Assembly (NCBI GenBank): GCA_032622095.1
Contig: CP136064.1
Coordinates: 248,407,827-248,471,826, forward strand
Source: Siphonodentalium dalli
Taxonomy: Eukaryota; Mollusca; Scaphopoda; Gadilida; Siphonodentaliidae
Direction of reading: 5' to 3'
DNA: 64,000 nt
Under the pieces are notes generated by a model, which saw only the letters and a program-made list of their open reading frames with translations, did not search any database and was not told where the DNA came from. Position 1 is the stretch's first letter; each line of letters begins with the position of its first letter. The position numbers and the translations under genes are program-made. Shown one piece after another: positions 25,401 through 40,400 of the stretch.

Positions 25401-28400
25401 TTCGGAAGAATTGGACAGCATCCATCTAGAACTATATAAAGTTTGGATGAGGGATGAGGGATATGGCATGTAGGGTGTGCCAAATGATTTTAATCATGAA
25501 AAGAGTAACATCCAAGATGGCCACTGGCAGCCATGTTTTTTAACAAATTTCGGAAAACGTTGGCTCCCATCTAGAGGTCACCCCGAAGAACCTTATGAAG
25601 TTTGGTGACGATATGATGAGGGATGTGGCCTGTAGGATGTGATGAAGGATTTAGTCATACAAAGAGTAAAATTCAAGATGGTGATCCTAATCATGTCTGT
25701 AAATTTTGATATATACGGGCTGCATGGAGTGCCGATGGATTCCATTTTGAAATCCAAAATGGCTGCTGGTGGCCATGTTTTTTAACGAATTTCAGAACTA
25801 ATCGATGGCTCCCATCTAGAGGTCACTCCGAATATCCGTATGAAGTCTGATGACGATCGGATGAGGGATGTTTCGGAAGAATTGGACAGCATTCATCTAG
25901 AGGTCACCCGAAAGAATCATCTGAAGTTGGATGAGAGATGTGGCATGTAAGGTGTGCCAAAGGATTTTAGTCATGAAAAGAGTAAAATCAGATGGCTGCT
26001 GGTGACCATGTTTTTTTTAACAAAATTCAGAAAATATCGTTGGCTCCCATCTAGAGGTCACCCCGAAGATCCGTATGAAGTTTGGTGATGATCGGAGGAG
26101 GGAAGTGTCCAGTAGGTTGTGATGAAAGATTTAGTCTTGCAAAGAATAAAATCCAAGATGACCACTGGCAGCCATGTTTTTCAACAAATTTCGGGAAAAA
26201 ACAATGGCTCCCATCTGGAGGTCACCCAGAATATGCATATAAAGTTTGGTGATGATCTGACGAGGGGTGTGGCCTGTAGAGTGAGCCAAAGGATTTAGTA
26301 TGCAAAGAGTAAAATCCAAGATGGCTGCTGGCAGCCATGTTTTTTAAAACAAATTTCAGAAATAATAGATGGCTCCCATCTAAATGTGATCCTAAACATG
26401 TCTGTAAATTTTCCAAAACATTTCTCCAATAAATGCGGGCTGCAGCGTGTACCGATGGATTCCAATTTGAAATCCAAAATGGCTGCTGGCAGCCATTTTT
26501 TAAACAAATTTCGGAAAAAAATCAATGGTTCCCATCTAGAGGTCACCCAGAAGATCCATATGAAGTTTGGTGATTATCCGATGAGGGATGCGTCCTGTAG
26601 GGTGAGCCAAAGGTTTATAAGATGGCTGTCAGCGGCCATTTTTTTCATCGAAAATCACTAAATTTCTATAGCTCCCATCTAGAGGTGATCCTAAACATAC
26701 CTGTAAATTTTCAAAACATTTCTCCAACAAGAGGTACGCTGTCGCGTGGCATTTGCCCCCGACCGTAGCAATTTGGATTAAGCATGGACGAAACTGCGGA
26801 TATCCGAGGAGGTCTATATGACCATTCCAAAAGAAGTTCGTACAGTAATGTTGACTAAAAACCACAAAACAAGCGATCCGGAAACCCAAAATCAAGCGAA
26901 AATTCAAATTTTCTAAGTTGAAAAAAGGGCCATTACTCTGGCAAAAATCATCAGATCATACCCAAATTCGCACTTGACATGTATTTTCATATAACTGATC
27001 CACAAAAATACGGGATTTGCAATCGTACCACCAAAGCTCACGCTATCATCTGGAAACCCCAAAAAACAAGAGAAAAATTGAATTTTCTAAGTAAATGAAA
27101 GTGTCAATGACACTGTAGCTCAACTTGGAAAGGGAATAATTTAATGTATTACAGTCAATGGAGCGATTACGAATGTGGAAAGTTGAATGTCTAATACTAG
27201 TTTATAGACATGAAGAGAAAAGTAAAATCCAAGATGGCTGCTGGCGGCCATATTTTCCGCCGAATGACCCCAAAATGAGTCGTTCCCATCTACATGTCAT
27301 CGTTAACATCCATGACAAATTTTATGACGATCAGACTAAAGGTACGCCCTGTAGCCCATGCTAAAGAATTTAGTCATACAAAGAGTAAAATCCAAGATGG
27401 CTGCTGGCGGCCATGTTTTTTTAGCCGAATGACCCAAAAAATGACTCGTTCCCATCTACATGTCATTATTAACATTCATGACAAATTTTATGATGATCAG
27501 ACTAAAGGTAAGACATGTAGCCCATGCTAAAGAATTTAGTCATACAAAGAGTAAAATCCAAGATGGCTGCTGGCGACCATGTTTTTTGGCCAAATGACCC
27601 CAAAATTAGTTGTTCCCATCTACATGTCAATATTAACATCCATGACAAATTTCATGATGATCAGACGAACAGTACGACCTGTGGCCCATGCTAATGGATT
27701 AAATTTTGAAATCCAAGATGGCTGCTGGCGGCCATGTATTTTGTCCGAATGACCCCAAAATGACTCGTTCCCATCTACATTCCAATTTCAACAGCCATGA
27801 CAAATTTCATGATGATCAGTCTAAAGGTACGACCTGTAGCCCGTGCTAAAGGATTTAGTCATACAAAGAGTAAAATCAAAGATGGCTGCTGGCGGCCATG
27901 TTTTTTGGCCGATTGACCCCAAAATTACTCGTTCCCATCTACATGTCGTCATTGTTAACAGCCATGACTAATTTTATGATGATCCGACCAAAGGTACGAC
28001 TTGTAGCCCGTGTCAAAGGATTTAGTCATGCAAAGAGTAAAATCTAAGATGGCTGCCGGCGGCCATGTTTTTTGGCCGAATGACCCCAAAATTACTCGTT
28101 CCCATCTACAAAGTAAAGTTGAGATAAAAAGGGCCATAACTCTGGTAAAAATGGGTGGACGAAACCCGCGTTATGCATGTAGCTGTTCCCCCATGCTGCT
28201 CTATCACCATACCAAATATCAGCTAAATCTGCCCAGCGGTTGCTGAACAATAATGCAAAATGTTTGTACGGACGGACAAAATTGAATTTTCTAAGTAAAA
28301 AAAGGGCCATAACTCTGGTGAAAATGGGTGGACGAAACCCACGCTATGCATGTAGCTGTTCCCCCATGCTGCTCTATCACCATACCAAATATCAGCTAAA

Positions 28401-31400
28401 TCTGCCCAGCGGTTGCTGAACAATAATGCAAAATGTTTGTACGGATGGACGGACGTACGAATGTACGGACGGATGTACGGAGACTTCGACTATATACCCG
28501 CCAACTTCAAGTCGGGGGCATAATAAATGCGGGCTGCAGGTTGTACCGATGTATTCTAATTTGAAATCCAAAATGGCTCCCATCTAGAGGTCACCCTGAA
28601 GATCCATATGAAATTTGGTGATGATCAGATGAGGGATGCGGCCTGTAGGGTGAGCCAAAGCTAATTGTTGATGGATGCACGCATGACAGATGCCAACTCA
28701 AATTAAAGTAAAGTTGAGCTAATACCCGTTGTATCCATTTCTGCGACATGAAAACCAAGCAGGTGGAGTTCGGTTAGATACATGTAGAACTAAAGCCAAA
28801 TCAGCTGCCACAGAGAACACGACATACACTTAATTAAACTGGCTAAATTTCTCTGAAAATCGTCTCTGAATTGAAGCCGCATCAATAAATATATTTACAC
28901 AAATATCACTCTTAACAATATTGCAGCAAATGAAAAGTCTTCCGACAGAATTCGTTGTGCAATATTTTGTGCCAGCTTTGCTATATGTACTAATATATAC
29001 CTTTCTAAATGACAACAATAGGATGATTTAATTGCTACTTCATAACATTTAAACTAATTGAATGCTAATTGAGTTCTTATCATGTGCCGTCATGATTAAT
29101 CATTTTCCTGGACAAAATATATGTATGATACCTAATTTGTGAGACACTGATTTTGAATAATTTGTGTGAAATATGATTTTGGATTATCCCTCTTTTATCA
29201 AGCTCACCAGACGGTAATGGTCATATACCACTATAATAGTGGAATTCAGGATGTGCCTGACCTGATATAGTGTGCCAGGATATTTTGATAATGCCGTTGT
29301 TGTCCAACCAAATTAAACCAGAACTACCATGGCCTAATTGCATTGAAGATTTACAACTTTTGATCAAATGTTTTTCATCGAAAATTGTTCAAATTTGATA
29401 GCTCCCATCTAGAGGTGATTCTAAACATGCCTGTAAATTTTCAAATCAATTCTCCAATAAATGCAGACTGCAGGGTGTGCCATGTTTTTTAACGTATTCA
29501 TCAAGAGGTCACCCAACAGAACCATATGGAGTTTGGATGAGGGATTAGGGATGTGGCATGTAGGGTGTGCCAAAGGATTTTAGTCATGAAAAGAGTAAAA
29601 TTCAAGATAGCCTGGCGACCATGTTTTTTAACGAAATTTACAACAATTTACAATTTATGTCAAACTCATTAAATAGGGCTTGCATTCTATTTTTGATCAA
29701 ATCTGGCCCAAACATGTATGTTGTTTTAATTTGACGTTGTCTATATTTTGTGCCTCTATTTAATATCAAACATGTCAAAATATGAATGTTTCCAGTAATT
29801 CATTCGAAAGTAATTGGATGTAATCGAAAAGTATTTGATTATTTTTAGAAATGTATTGTAATTGTAATTAAATACATCAACTTGAAAAAGTAATTGTTTT
29901 GTATTTATGATCATAAAATTGGAAAATATTTGTATTGTAATCATATAATCACCTAATCCCTGCAGTATGTTACCCCAGCAATATATTGCATTATTATCTT
30001 GATATATGTTAATTCCATTGTAAAATTCATATGTATATTGTAAATAAAATGATCATATCCTATCCTATAGCAAACATTGACTGTGAAGGATAATGATTTT
30101 TCCTTCAATTTGATAGTTTCAAAATGAGATTTTTTGAAAACTCACGAATAGGGTGGTGCCTTCTTAATGCATGAATAGTTTATTGACTGACCGCTATCCA
30201 ACGTTGTTTCAGCAATTACATGGTATCATGACAAGGCCTGTTGGGAGTAAATAGATGGCATAGTACTACATATACAGTAATGCCCTAAATAATCGACTCC
30301 TTAACCACAGCAAAATTATGGGTAAATTTTCAGGATTTAGTCGGAAATATGGCTTGTTGCCATTCATCGGAAAGCTCTCCTCGAGCTATATTTCCGACTA
30401 AATCCTGAAAAGTTACCCATAATTCTGCTGTGGTTAAAGGATTTATTCGGTCTAGAAACTACAAAACGCAATCGGAAAGCCCTCCCTGTTGTGATTAAAA
30501 TGATCCAAGTCCCATTCTGATCGCATAATAAATAACCCGTAAAATAAATAAATAATACCACCACCGGTATTCGGAGAATTCCGTGACTAAACTACGAGTG
30601 ACGTAGTTGTGGGAGAGCAAATTAAAAACACAGATTCGGAGCCGGAGTTTATTATGCTGACTACGATGACATAATCGTAAGTCAGCCGATACTAAAATGC
30701 GGAGTGGTATGTGCGCGTGTTGTGTATAGATTACGTCGCTATTCAATGTGTTATCTAATTAAAGAAGATAGTGTGGCCGCTTTGGCCGTTTATCTGGAAT
30801 AGAAAACAATAATTATGTGAATAAAGTAATTAGTAGCACCTAGAATGGTTGTTTTTGTAGCCATTAATAACATGCCGCCACGTGTCTGCTTTGTTGAATA
30901 GAAGGCAGTAGTGCTTCGATTGTCTCGTATTCACTCGGTGATTTGTAATCAGTGACTATTCATCAGTGTCAGTCGCGAACTTGTTTGCACTGTAAATGCC
31001 CCGAATATCTGCCATCTCCATATATGCCAAGTAGATGTAGTGTGTTCGGTTGTGGAAGGGCTAGCGATCCATTATTAAGTACCTCCAAAAAGACAACACA
31101 GTGCGTAATTTAGAACACTCTTTATTGTCTACCGCTTTTGGGAGACGGAAGCATGGATGCTCTTTATATTTAAATGTCACAACACCATACAAAATCACCC
31201 ATGACATATCGAAATAGAGTACGTTCATAATTGAGAACGCTCTTTATTGTCTATACCGCGACGAAAACATGGACGATCTTTATTAGAGGCAATCATTGGA
31301 TTTTTTCTAGGCTAATAATTAAAAAAAAATCCTCTCTAGAAAGTCAATATCTGCATCAAAACGTAAAATAAAACGAAAAAAATAAACGAACAACAAACAC

Positions 31401-34400
31401 AAACTGAAAAACAATGCCAGGCGAGCCTTCAATTAAAAAAAATGTTGTTATACCAAACTGCAGCCTAATTAATAATTATTGTAGTTTCGACAGTCTGTTG
31501 TGTATTCGAGTGAATTATTTTGTTTACGCACTTATCGATCTTGACTGGAAGGATTTTATCAAGATGTTCACAGTCGTGCACTTCGTGTGAAGAAACAGAC
31601 AGGAACATTATTATGACGAATATAAGCCATCATGATACATGTACTAGTATAATAACCACCACCTTTTTAATCACACCCCATTTGTGTTTAATTGTACTTC
31701 TATAGCGCACAACGGAATGACACTAGCGTGTGAACTAGCTTCCGAAATTGGTACCATGCAACGAAGAAGAAGCTATATGGCCTAACGTGTATTCTTTCAG
31801 AAACAGTTAAATTAATTTCGTACGAAATTCCGCTCGCACATTGCATTTCTGCATAAATTAATCTCATTTCACACAACTTTTATCGCCTCAAAGTGCATCT
31901 TAGCCATCAATATTCGTTATATAATCCAACATTCTAGCAAATCCAGTTCATAATTCAGCACATTCAAACAGTTTTATTCCGTGATCGCTATTTATCGTAA
32001 AGGCCTAGCTAATTAACCGCAGACTGCAATATTTTATACGTAATTTATCAACTCGTTACGCGATTCGCGGAATTATTTTAAGCTCCACCCACCGCTGTCA
32101 CCGGTAAACGTCGATGCAGATGATCGGTCATGTGACTGCGTTGTGGTCATGTGATCGCACTCACGTGATTTACACTTCGGATATTTCCAAGATTTTTTTA
32201 ATATCATAATAATAAAAATACTATCTGCTCGATTTTGAATTTTCTTGGCGAAATGGGTCTGTTAGACATATATTATTAGTATTATGACGATAACAAAAAT
32301 ATTTTTTTGACAGACTAATTCCTTTGAGGAGTCAATTACTTAGGGCATTACTGTAGCTCCACTGAACAAAAGAACGACACTGTCTCTCCAAGTGATAAAC
32401 ATATATGATTATATATACAACGTTCTGTCTCTCATTATTGTCCAACACAAACAGAACAAAATCGAATCTAAACAACAGAAGTAAATCTCTGTTGTGGATT
32501 TCCGTATGTCTCTTAGATTGGATGAACCCAGTTGCTACGACGACACAACTTTCTGATAATATCTCTCAAGGCGTCCCGGAACTTCTTCAACCCATAAGCA
32601 TAGATCAACAGGCGGATTCTTCTCCCTTGGGGACTCAGGACCCACTCATCATCTGGGCCAAAAGTTACGATCTGATTACTAATAATTCCGACGGAGAGCT
32701 TTCCGATGAATGGCAACAAGCCATATTTCCGACTAAATCCTGAAAAGTAACTTTTCAGGATTTAGTCGGAAATATGGCTTGTTGCCATTCATCGGAAAGC
32801 TCTCGATTACTTAGAGCATTACTGTAGCTTTCCACACATATTCACTAGTGGGAGGAGCTTACGGTTGCTAGGAGACAAGGTATCTGCATATAATTTAATT
32901 GGTTTATCAGCACTTTCGATTATGTTATAACTAGCTTAAACTCCTTGGTGCGCATTGCTTACATATTGATCTTTTTAAACATTTTTATTCATTTTTTAAA
33001 TGGAAACAAAATTGATTTTTAATTTAATTTTTTGAATGTTTTTAGGTTGAACTTCTTGCTCAATTTAACATTTAAATTTAAATCTTTTTTATTAAAAACA
33101 AATAAATTAAATTTTTTTAATGTTTTTTAGATTGGACTCCTTGCTCAATTAAACATTTAAATTTTTAAATTAAAAAAAAAAAATTTAATTATTGTTTTTG
33201 TTTTTTTAGATTGAACTACTTACTCAATTTAACATCTAAAAAAAAATTGAATAAAATTTAATTTAAAGGCCCATTTAATTTTTGAGTCAACGATTATTTT
33301 TTTTAGTGCCTTGATATACAGTTTTAATAACAATCTATGCAAATGCTATAATTCATCACCGTTTGGATATCTGTGTCTCAGAAGGTTCATAGAGCAGTAG
33401 AAAATGGCTGAAATCATAGAAACATTTCCTCTGTTTCGCACCCAGCATGCAACAGAATTCAAACTAAGATATAGAGTTATTCCCCTTCCATTGAAAAAAA
33501 TAGGCTTTGCAATACAGTCCAGATGAAACTTAAGAACAGAAAACACATCAGTACATCAACAAAAACAACATGTTCACAGTTTATTACCCCGGATAAGCTT
33601 ATATTACTATGGTTTGGAGCTTCCTCTTTCACATGGTCTATAATGTGGCATATATTTTATATGTGATCTGGGAGTTCAAAAATTAAGTGAGCCTTAGAAA
33701 AAAAAATATAATTAAAAAACAAATGCCGTAATAACATCCCTGAGTCACCAACCAAATTTGGTTGAAATCAGTCCAGGGGTCTGGGAGAAAAATCGCAAAC
33801 GGACAGATCCTACTCTTTCATATATAGCTACACTGGACAACATGCATTCTTTTCGTCTTTAATTGTGAAAATTATAACAAGTGTCATAAAAAATGAAAAA
33901 AAAGTGTTAAAACCATGGATAAATATCCAACATCAGGACGCAAATAGAAATTTCAGTAACTTATGATTTGACAACAAAAAAGTTGTTTGAATATAGCCAA
34001 TATAACACTGAATGTTTGCATGGATATCCATATTAGGGCGAATAAGATGGCATCAGAATTTGCAACGCAGCAAACAACTGGCTCTATTTCATTTCAATGA
34101 GAGCTGTGGAAAGGTCTATTGTGTCATCATATAGGCTGGGACATATCTTTAAGGCCGCACATGTAAGATCGGCATACGCACGTTTTTGCGGGCAGCCATG
34201 GTGAAAGAGTTAAACAATCTAAAATAGCTCTTTACTCCTGGATAAAGGCCTGCCGTCCCGAAGATTCTGATAAACCTTTCAAGCTATAAAAAATCTGCGG
34301 TCAAAAAAAAAAAACACATAAGAACTACACAATGCCAAGAAGCAGCAAAACAAGACAGTCAATGACTGTTGAGATTATCACCTGACTGTAAAGACTGAGT

Positions 34401-37400
34401 AGACTGGGACTTTGAAGAGCACAACAGTCTTTATTTGTCACAAATACTTGAAGAAAAGTGGTGCTACACTCAACCTAAAATTAAGTGTCCACATTGGCAC
34501 ATATACACACACTTATTTAGTTTTTATCTGATCCCAATTGACCATCTCTGATATAGCGTCGATAGACACAATTTGTATTGTAAATGTACATACAGCAGAA
34601 ATTATTTTTTAATCTGACGTGTATGACACCAGAAAATGAATTCATAAGGAAGTTCATACTCGCATATTCCTTGAATAGTTCTTTCAATTAAATATTTGGT
34701 GTTGATAGACAACAAAAACAAGACACTGCAGACAAATCCATTTTTAGTTTTCTGTGGTGGACTAATTAAAAAGATATCATAATCTGGTATGTGAGTACTG
34801 GACAAAATCTGTTACATGTAGATATCATTCATCCAGTTTATATCTGATCTAATATGATGGAGATACAGGTATGGGTGTGTTTTACACTCTACAGGCCGTA
34901 ACTTAATGAAATAGTCAAGACTCAATGACACTGTAGCTCAACTTGAATTGGGGGATAATGTGTTACAGTCAATAGAGCGATTAGGGATGCGGAAAGTTTA
35001 AATGTCTAAGTAATACTAGATGTCAACATGAATATATATATATATATAAATTAAAATCCAAAATGGCTGCTGGCAGCCATGTTTTTCAATGAAATTCAGA
35101 AATAGTTTATGGCTCCCATCTAGTGGTCACCAAAAAGATACATATGAAGTTTGGTGATGATCGGATGAGGGATGTGGTCTGTAGGGTGTGGCAAAGTATT
35201 TAGTAACGCAAATAGTAAAATCCAAAATAGCTGCCTGCGGCCATGTTTTTAATAGTAAATTCACTGTCAGATACCTGTTTAGGTTTGTACGTTTCAAGAT
35301 GGCGGTACCCAGTGGTCAGGATATACAGTATGTGTATATATTGTCCTCAGGCATCAATCAATGACATCTTGCGGCGATACACCTTTGAACAGTTATGTAG
35401 AAATTTGTATACTAAACACCTACATAACATACCTTAGTATGACTGGCATGTGAAATGTTGCATTTGGCCTGTTAAGTCATAAAATTTCGAAATTTTATCA
35501 AGGTGGCAAATGTTTTATTTTTTTTATTTTTTTGGCCTTGGACTCATGGCAAATGTATGTATTGTATTTGCAAATTTCAAAATGTTCAGGTTCAGATTCA
35601 CAATATTTCCGATGATTTTGTTCAGGTTCAGACACAAATTTCGTTCAGGTTTGGACAATTTTTGTTCAGGTTTGGACGCATCAAAACATCACCAAGAAGC
35701 CAAATGCCGAGATGCAGTCACGTTGTTATTGTATTTTTGTGCATATTGTTTATCTTCTATTCGTAAAAAAAAAAACAATATACGAACATCATTGTTATAT
35801 CTAAACATGTCCAAATTTCCTAATATACCGTACTGACCCGGTTCAAAGCCCATGCCCGTGTTTAAGCCCACCCATATATTTTGGCCAAATTCCATGCACA
35901 GGGGTATATTCGTGTTTAAGCCCACCCCAAATTTTGTTCAATTTCAGCGGTGGTAAGTAAGTATTTGCTAATGATACTTCCCAAATAAATAATTCCAATA
36001 TAACGGGAAGTATATTCACAAACGATCGGTGACGGCGAGAATGCCACGAAAAATGGAAAGTTATACTTCGTAGGTATTAGCGATAATAAATAAAATAAAA
36101 TAAAGTGAATCTTAAAATCTCATTTGTTTATTCAATTATACTTCCTGGGGGAAATCAAATACAAAAGAACGCACTCGCTAACGGCGTATATCTGAGAACG
36201 CGGTAAACATCAGTCACTTAAAAGTCACGTGCGTCCATCGCGCACATGTCAACAACAGTACTGTAAAAACATATTCTTTGTATGTCGGTATGTTCCTACA
36301 TGTGGCCAAACACAAAAAGAACTCATTCCCTGGTTATGTAAACACACGGTGGGTATAATAATGGGGCAGAAGGGGGACTTGTCATCCACAACACCCCAAC
36401 AGCACAAGATGCCTTCAAAAAAAGAGATACCGAATATTACCGATGTCGTATTGGTACCCGGTAAATAATCATTATTAAAAAAACTTCTATTTTTCACGTT
36501 TTACGATATACACTATAGTATAAGTATAAATATTAATCTGTGTCAACGGTTTGGAAGCGATAGGCTAACTCCAAACATTCAAACACGTGTTTTTTTTTGT
36601 ATACGTATTTACATCGTAATTTCGTTAATTAACTAGACTCACTGTATCTGTAGGTATCTGTAGGTGTCTCAGCGCAGGTGTCACTGGGGCCGTCACTATT
36701 GTATTGTAACTCTTTGTAGACAACGGGCCATGAACAGTGGGTTCATTGTTATCCTAATCGGATTAAGTCACTCTCTTATATGTTGCATAATATTCCCCTG
36801 TACAATTTTAAGACCTTTTTTAATTATTATCTTTGGCTTCGATGACGACGGCAAAGTTGTGTTTTAATTATCTTGTTGTGGGGATCACGTACCGGTACAT
36901 CTGAACATTGATATAAACTATAGATATAGACTATAGGTAGTGGATTTACCCAGCTGTCGGAAATGGCAGAAATGCGATGACCCATGATGCTTACAAACTG
37001 TCATTTATGGGAAATTTGGGCAATAAAACAAGACAAGAAGTAATATTTTAATATACACATCAAAATGAAAAAAATACTTTCTCAAAGTAACTTATACTTA
37101 ACTTTATTTAATCTGGAAGCCGTGTATATTTCCCCGAATCTCTGTTGGATCGACTTTATTTTTTGGATCCATTTCTTCAGTTTTACTCTCCCGATTTCTT
37201 GGGATTTTTGGTTTGCAAAGGGTCATATTCGGGTTTAAGCCCACTTGGATTTTTGAGCTCAAATAAAACAAAGGCCCCCTGGGCCTAAACGCGGGTCAGT
37301 ACGGTAATGGATAAATTCTCTGAAAATAATGGGCCAAAAGCCAGTTAAATATTTTTGCCAATATTCCCGAGCAATGTTGGCTATACGCAGCTACAAGTAG

Positions 37401-40400
37401 TAGGGAATGAAATTACATTGCCATATTGCATATCAGCAACAATATGAAGGGTTTTTATTATATGCTTCCTTATGAAATAGCCGTAATTTTGGATGATGTA
37501 AGAAGCACTATCTTTTGCCATGGATAACACTTTTGAAATGTTGCTAAGATATTGGTATCTCACTGTAGATAAAAAACGTAAACAATTATTGGCACGCTTG
37601 AATTAACACTGGAACTATGCAAAATTCCGCTGAAGACTGTACAAAGTTCAAAACTGCGATGTGTTCTAAAGAAAAACAAACGTTCCTGTTTTTATTACGT
37701 ATCAAATTGTTATTTGTCTTTATAATTGAGTTTTTGAGTGTAACATTTAACCATTGGGAGCTGATTGGGTAGGAATATTTTTTTAGGTGCAAGTCAGCTG
37801 TGCAAGTAGGAAATTTTCCGCACAAATTTAGTGATGTGTAATTTATCAATGGAAACAGCTGATATTGTTTACATTAGTTTTGCTGCTTCGGCATCTAAAT
37901 TCTTGTTTTGATAGACAAATCTTGCGGTTTTGAGGAATTACTTTCCATTACCTATGGTTTCTCGAATACGAAATACCTGAAATATCACAGCATGTGAAGA
38001 TTAACATATTTAAGGTATTATTCGGGAAACCATAGGTATTCTCTGTGTTTGCATAGGTTGAATAGAACGCAACATGTTCTCGCTCTGATTAATAGTATTA
38101 TACCAGATTATACTGCACAATAGTCATGGGACAAAATTACCAAAAAGGTTTAATTTGTAACTGAATTCAACATTTAGTAAAGAGGCAAAAACACTTAACA
38201 CATAACTAAGGCTTACAGTAATGCCCTAATTAATCGACTCCCTAACCACAGCAGAATTATGGGTAACTTTTCAGGATTTAGTCGGAAATATGGCTTGTTG
38301 CCATTCATCGGAAAGCTCTCGGAGAGCATTACTGTAGGCTTATACTAAAAAGAATACCTGTTTTGTATGAATACTCAAATATCTCATTCAAGTATTTATG
38401 GAAAACATGGTATCTGTTGTCTGTCTATCATTTTTTTTTTCTTCCAGATAGCTGCTAAAATAAAATGAAATTCAACCACTATTACTGTTCTATCGGAAGT
38501 GAAACCCTTCAATATGTCATTAATCATACCATGCACTGATGAACTTCCAACTGGACCTCAAAGTATGATGTTGAGTTGTGAGTGAGGCAACCAGCAAGGC
38601 TGGCTTGCTGACCAAAGATTATTCAGTATAGTTCCGGCAGATGTCTTGAGGATTGGAGAGAAGTTTACAGTAGATGAAGCGATGTTTGACGTTCAAATAA
38701 AACACTACAAGCTAGCCGAGGTGGATATTCTAGACAAAACGATTGCTGACCTGACACTTAGCGAAATACAGGAGACAAGCTTTGATGTGTCCGATAGTCC
38801 AATGGCCAAGAAGTTCAAATTCTCAACACCAATCAGGAGTAAATATATGCAAAAATAAAATACTCAAGCGAATGAGGAATTCGTGTTCGGGAGATATGTG
38901 GTTAATGTACATAGACTCATTAGACTGCCTAATTGTACTCACCCGCGCTTGTATTCGCACATGAACAGTCTGAGTGAATTATTGAATGTGTGAAACTGTG
39001 CATTATTTGCTTAAAGATCTGCAGTGTTACGATTAAATAAGTATTGAACGGACGTATTTCTTCGATCTTCCCGCTGTACATTCGGCTCCCCAACAATTTG
39101 ATGAAGATGATGTTGTGTCATTGATGCCCGGAGTATTGTCAGAAATGAAAAAAGCTGGACTTCAGACACGTGGTTGGCATTTAATCATATGGTATCAGCA
39201 TGGCATATTGCGTCATTAAGATATCTTGGTCTGGACTACTTGACTCGCAGCCTTATATCTGAATCATGGGGAGCATCAACAAATTGCTCTTTGGCCAATG
39301 TATCTCTCGCCTCTAATGGTGCCGTTCTATAAGCCAGGTTTGCCAACCTTCTTGTACTTAGTCCCAACTAAGCTAATGGCTCTCCTGCCTTTTGCTACCT
39401 CTCACGGAGGAACCATTTGTGCGCATACATTAATCATAGATGCACACAAAAAGATAGTCCACCCAAGTTATTCCCGAGTGGGCTAAAACCATGCCATATG
39501 TTCCACATTTATCGTATGTGTTTCTTACAAATATAGGAGATAAACAATACGCACAGAAACACAATAACGACGCGACTGCATCTCGGCATTTCGCTTCTGG
39601 GTGATGTTTTGATGCATCCGAACCTAAACGAAAATTGGCTGAACCTGAATGAAAATTGTGTCTGAACCTGAACAAAATCATCGGAAATATTGCGAATCTG
39701 AACCTGAACATTTTGAAATTTACAAAGGACGTTTTTTCGGAGTCTGACAATAAAACTATTGCCGGTTTTGCATTCCAAAGATGTGTGGCAACCTAATCTA
39801 CCCATGACAATACATAAATTTGCGGAACCATGAGCCCAGGGCCAAAAAATTATGAAAAAGCAAAAATTTCGCCGCCTCGATAAAATTTCAAAAGTTTATG
39901 GCAACTTGACAAGTCAACTGCAATATTTTACATGTCTGTGATGCGAAAGGTATGTATGTAGGTGCTGGGCATACAAATTTCTACATAACTGTTCAAAGGT
40001 GTATCGCCTAAAGATGTCGTTGAAGACAATATATACACCTATCCTGACCACTGGGTGCCGCCATCTTGAAACGTACAAACCTAAACGGGTATCTGACATT
40101 GAAATTGTTCAAATTTTATTCTCTAATAAATGAGGGCTGCATGGTGTGTAGATGGATTAAAATTTGAAATCCAAGATGGCTGCTGTCGGCTTTTTTTTCC
40201 CACGAATTTCGGTCAAAATAGGAGGCACCCATCTAGAGGTCAACCCAAAGATCCATATGAAGTTTGGTGATGATCGGATATGGGAGGTGGCCTGTAGGGT
40301 GAGCCGAGGGACTAAAATTTGAAATCAAAGATGGCTGCTGTCGGCCATGTTTTTCAGTCAAAATAGGAGGCACCCATCTAGAGGTCACCCCTTTCGCCAT

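Larger units (their letters stand above)
25250..28720 (+). repeat. family A element interrupted by a family B repeat
   Basis: Opens with ATGAAAGTGTCAATGACACT and ends with AAAGTTGAGCT (28720). About eight units of the 'gaagtttggtga...ggctcccatctagaggtca' type fill 25370-26720. The array is cut at 26726 by family B and resumes at 28522 ('aataaatgcgggctgcagg'), the sequence expected directly after 26725 in other units. Confidence 0.75.
35265..40097. mobile_element. 4.8-kb element with ~0.5-kb inverted terminal repeats
   Basis: The left arm (35265-35770) starts TGTCAGATACCTGTTTAGGT. The right arm (40097-39530), read on the minus strand, starts TGTCAGATACCCGTTTAGGT. Blocks such as 'gtatcgcc' and 'aacagttatgtagaaatttg', and the 'ttcaggttcagattcacaat' series, pair throughout. 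Two later insertions lie inside (35828-37304 and 38216-38334). The centre holds only decayed coding traces. No clear target duplication was found, so the class is unknown. Confidence 0.7.
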
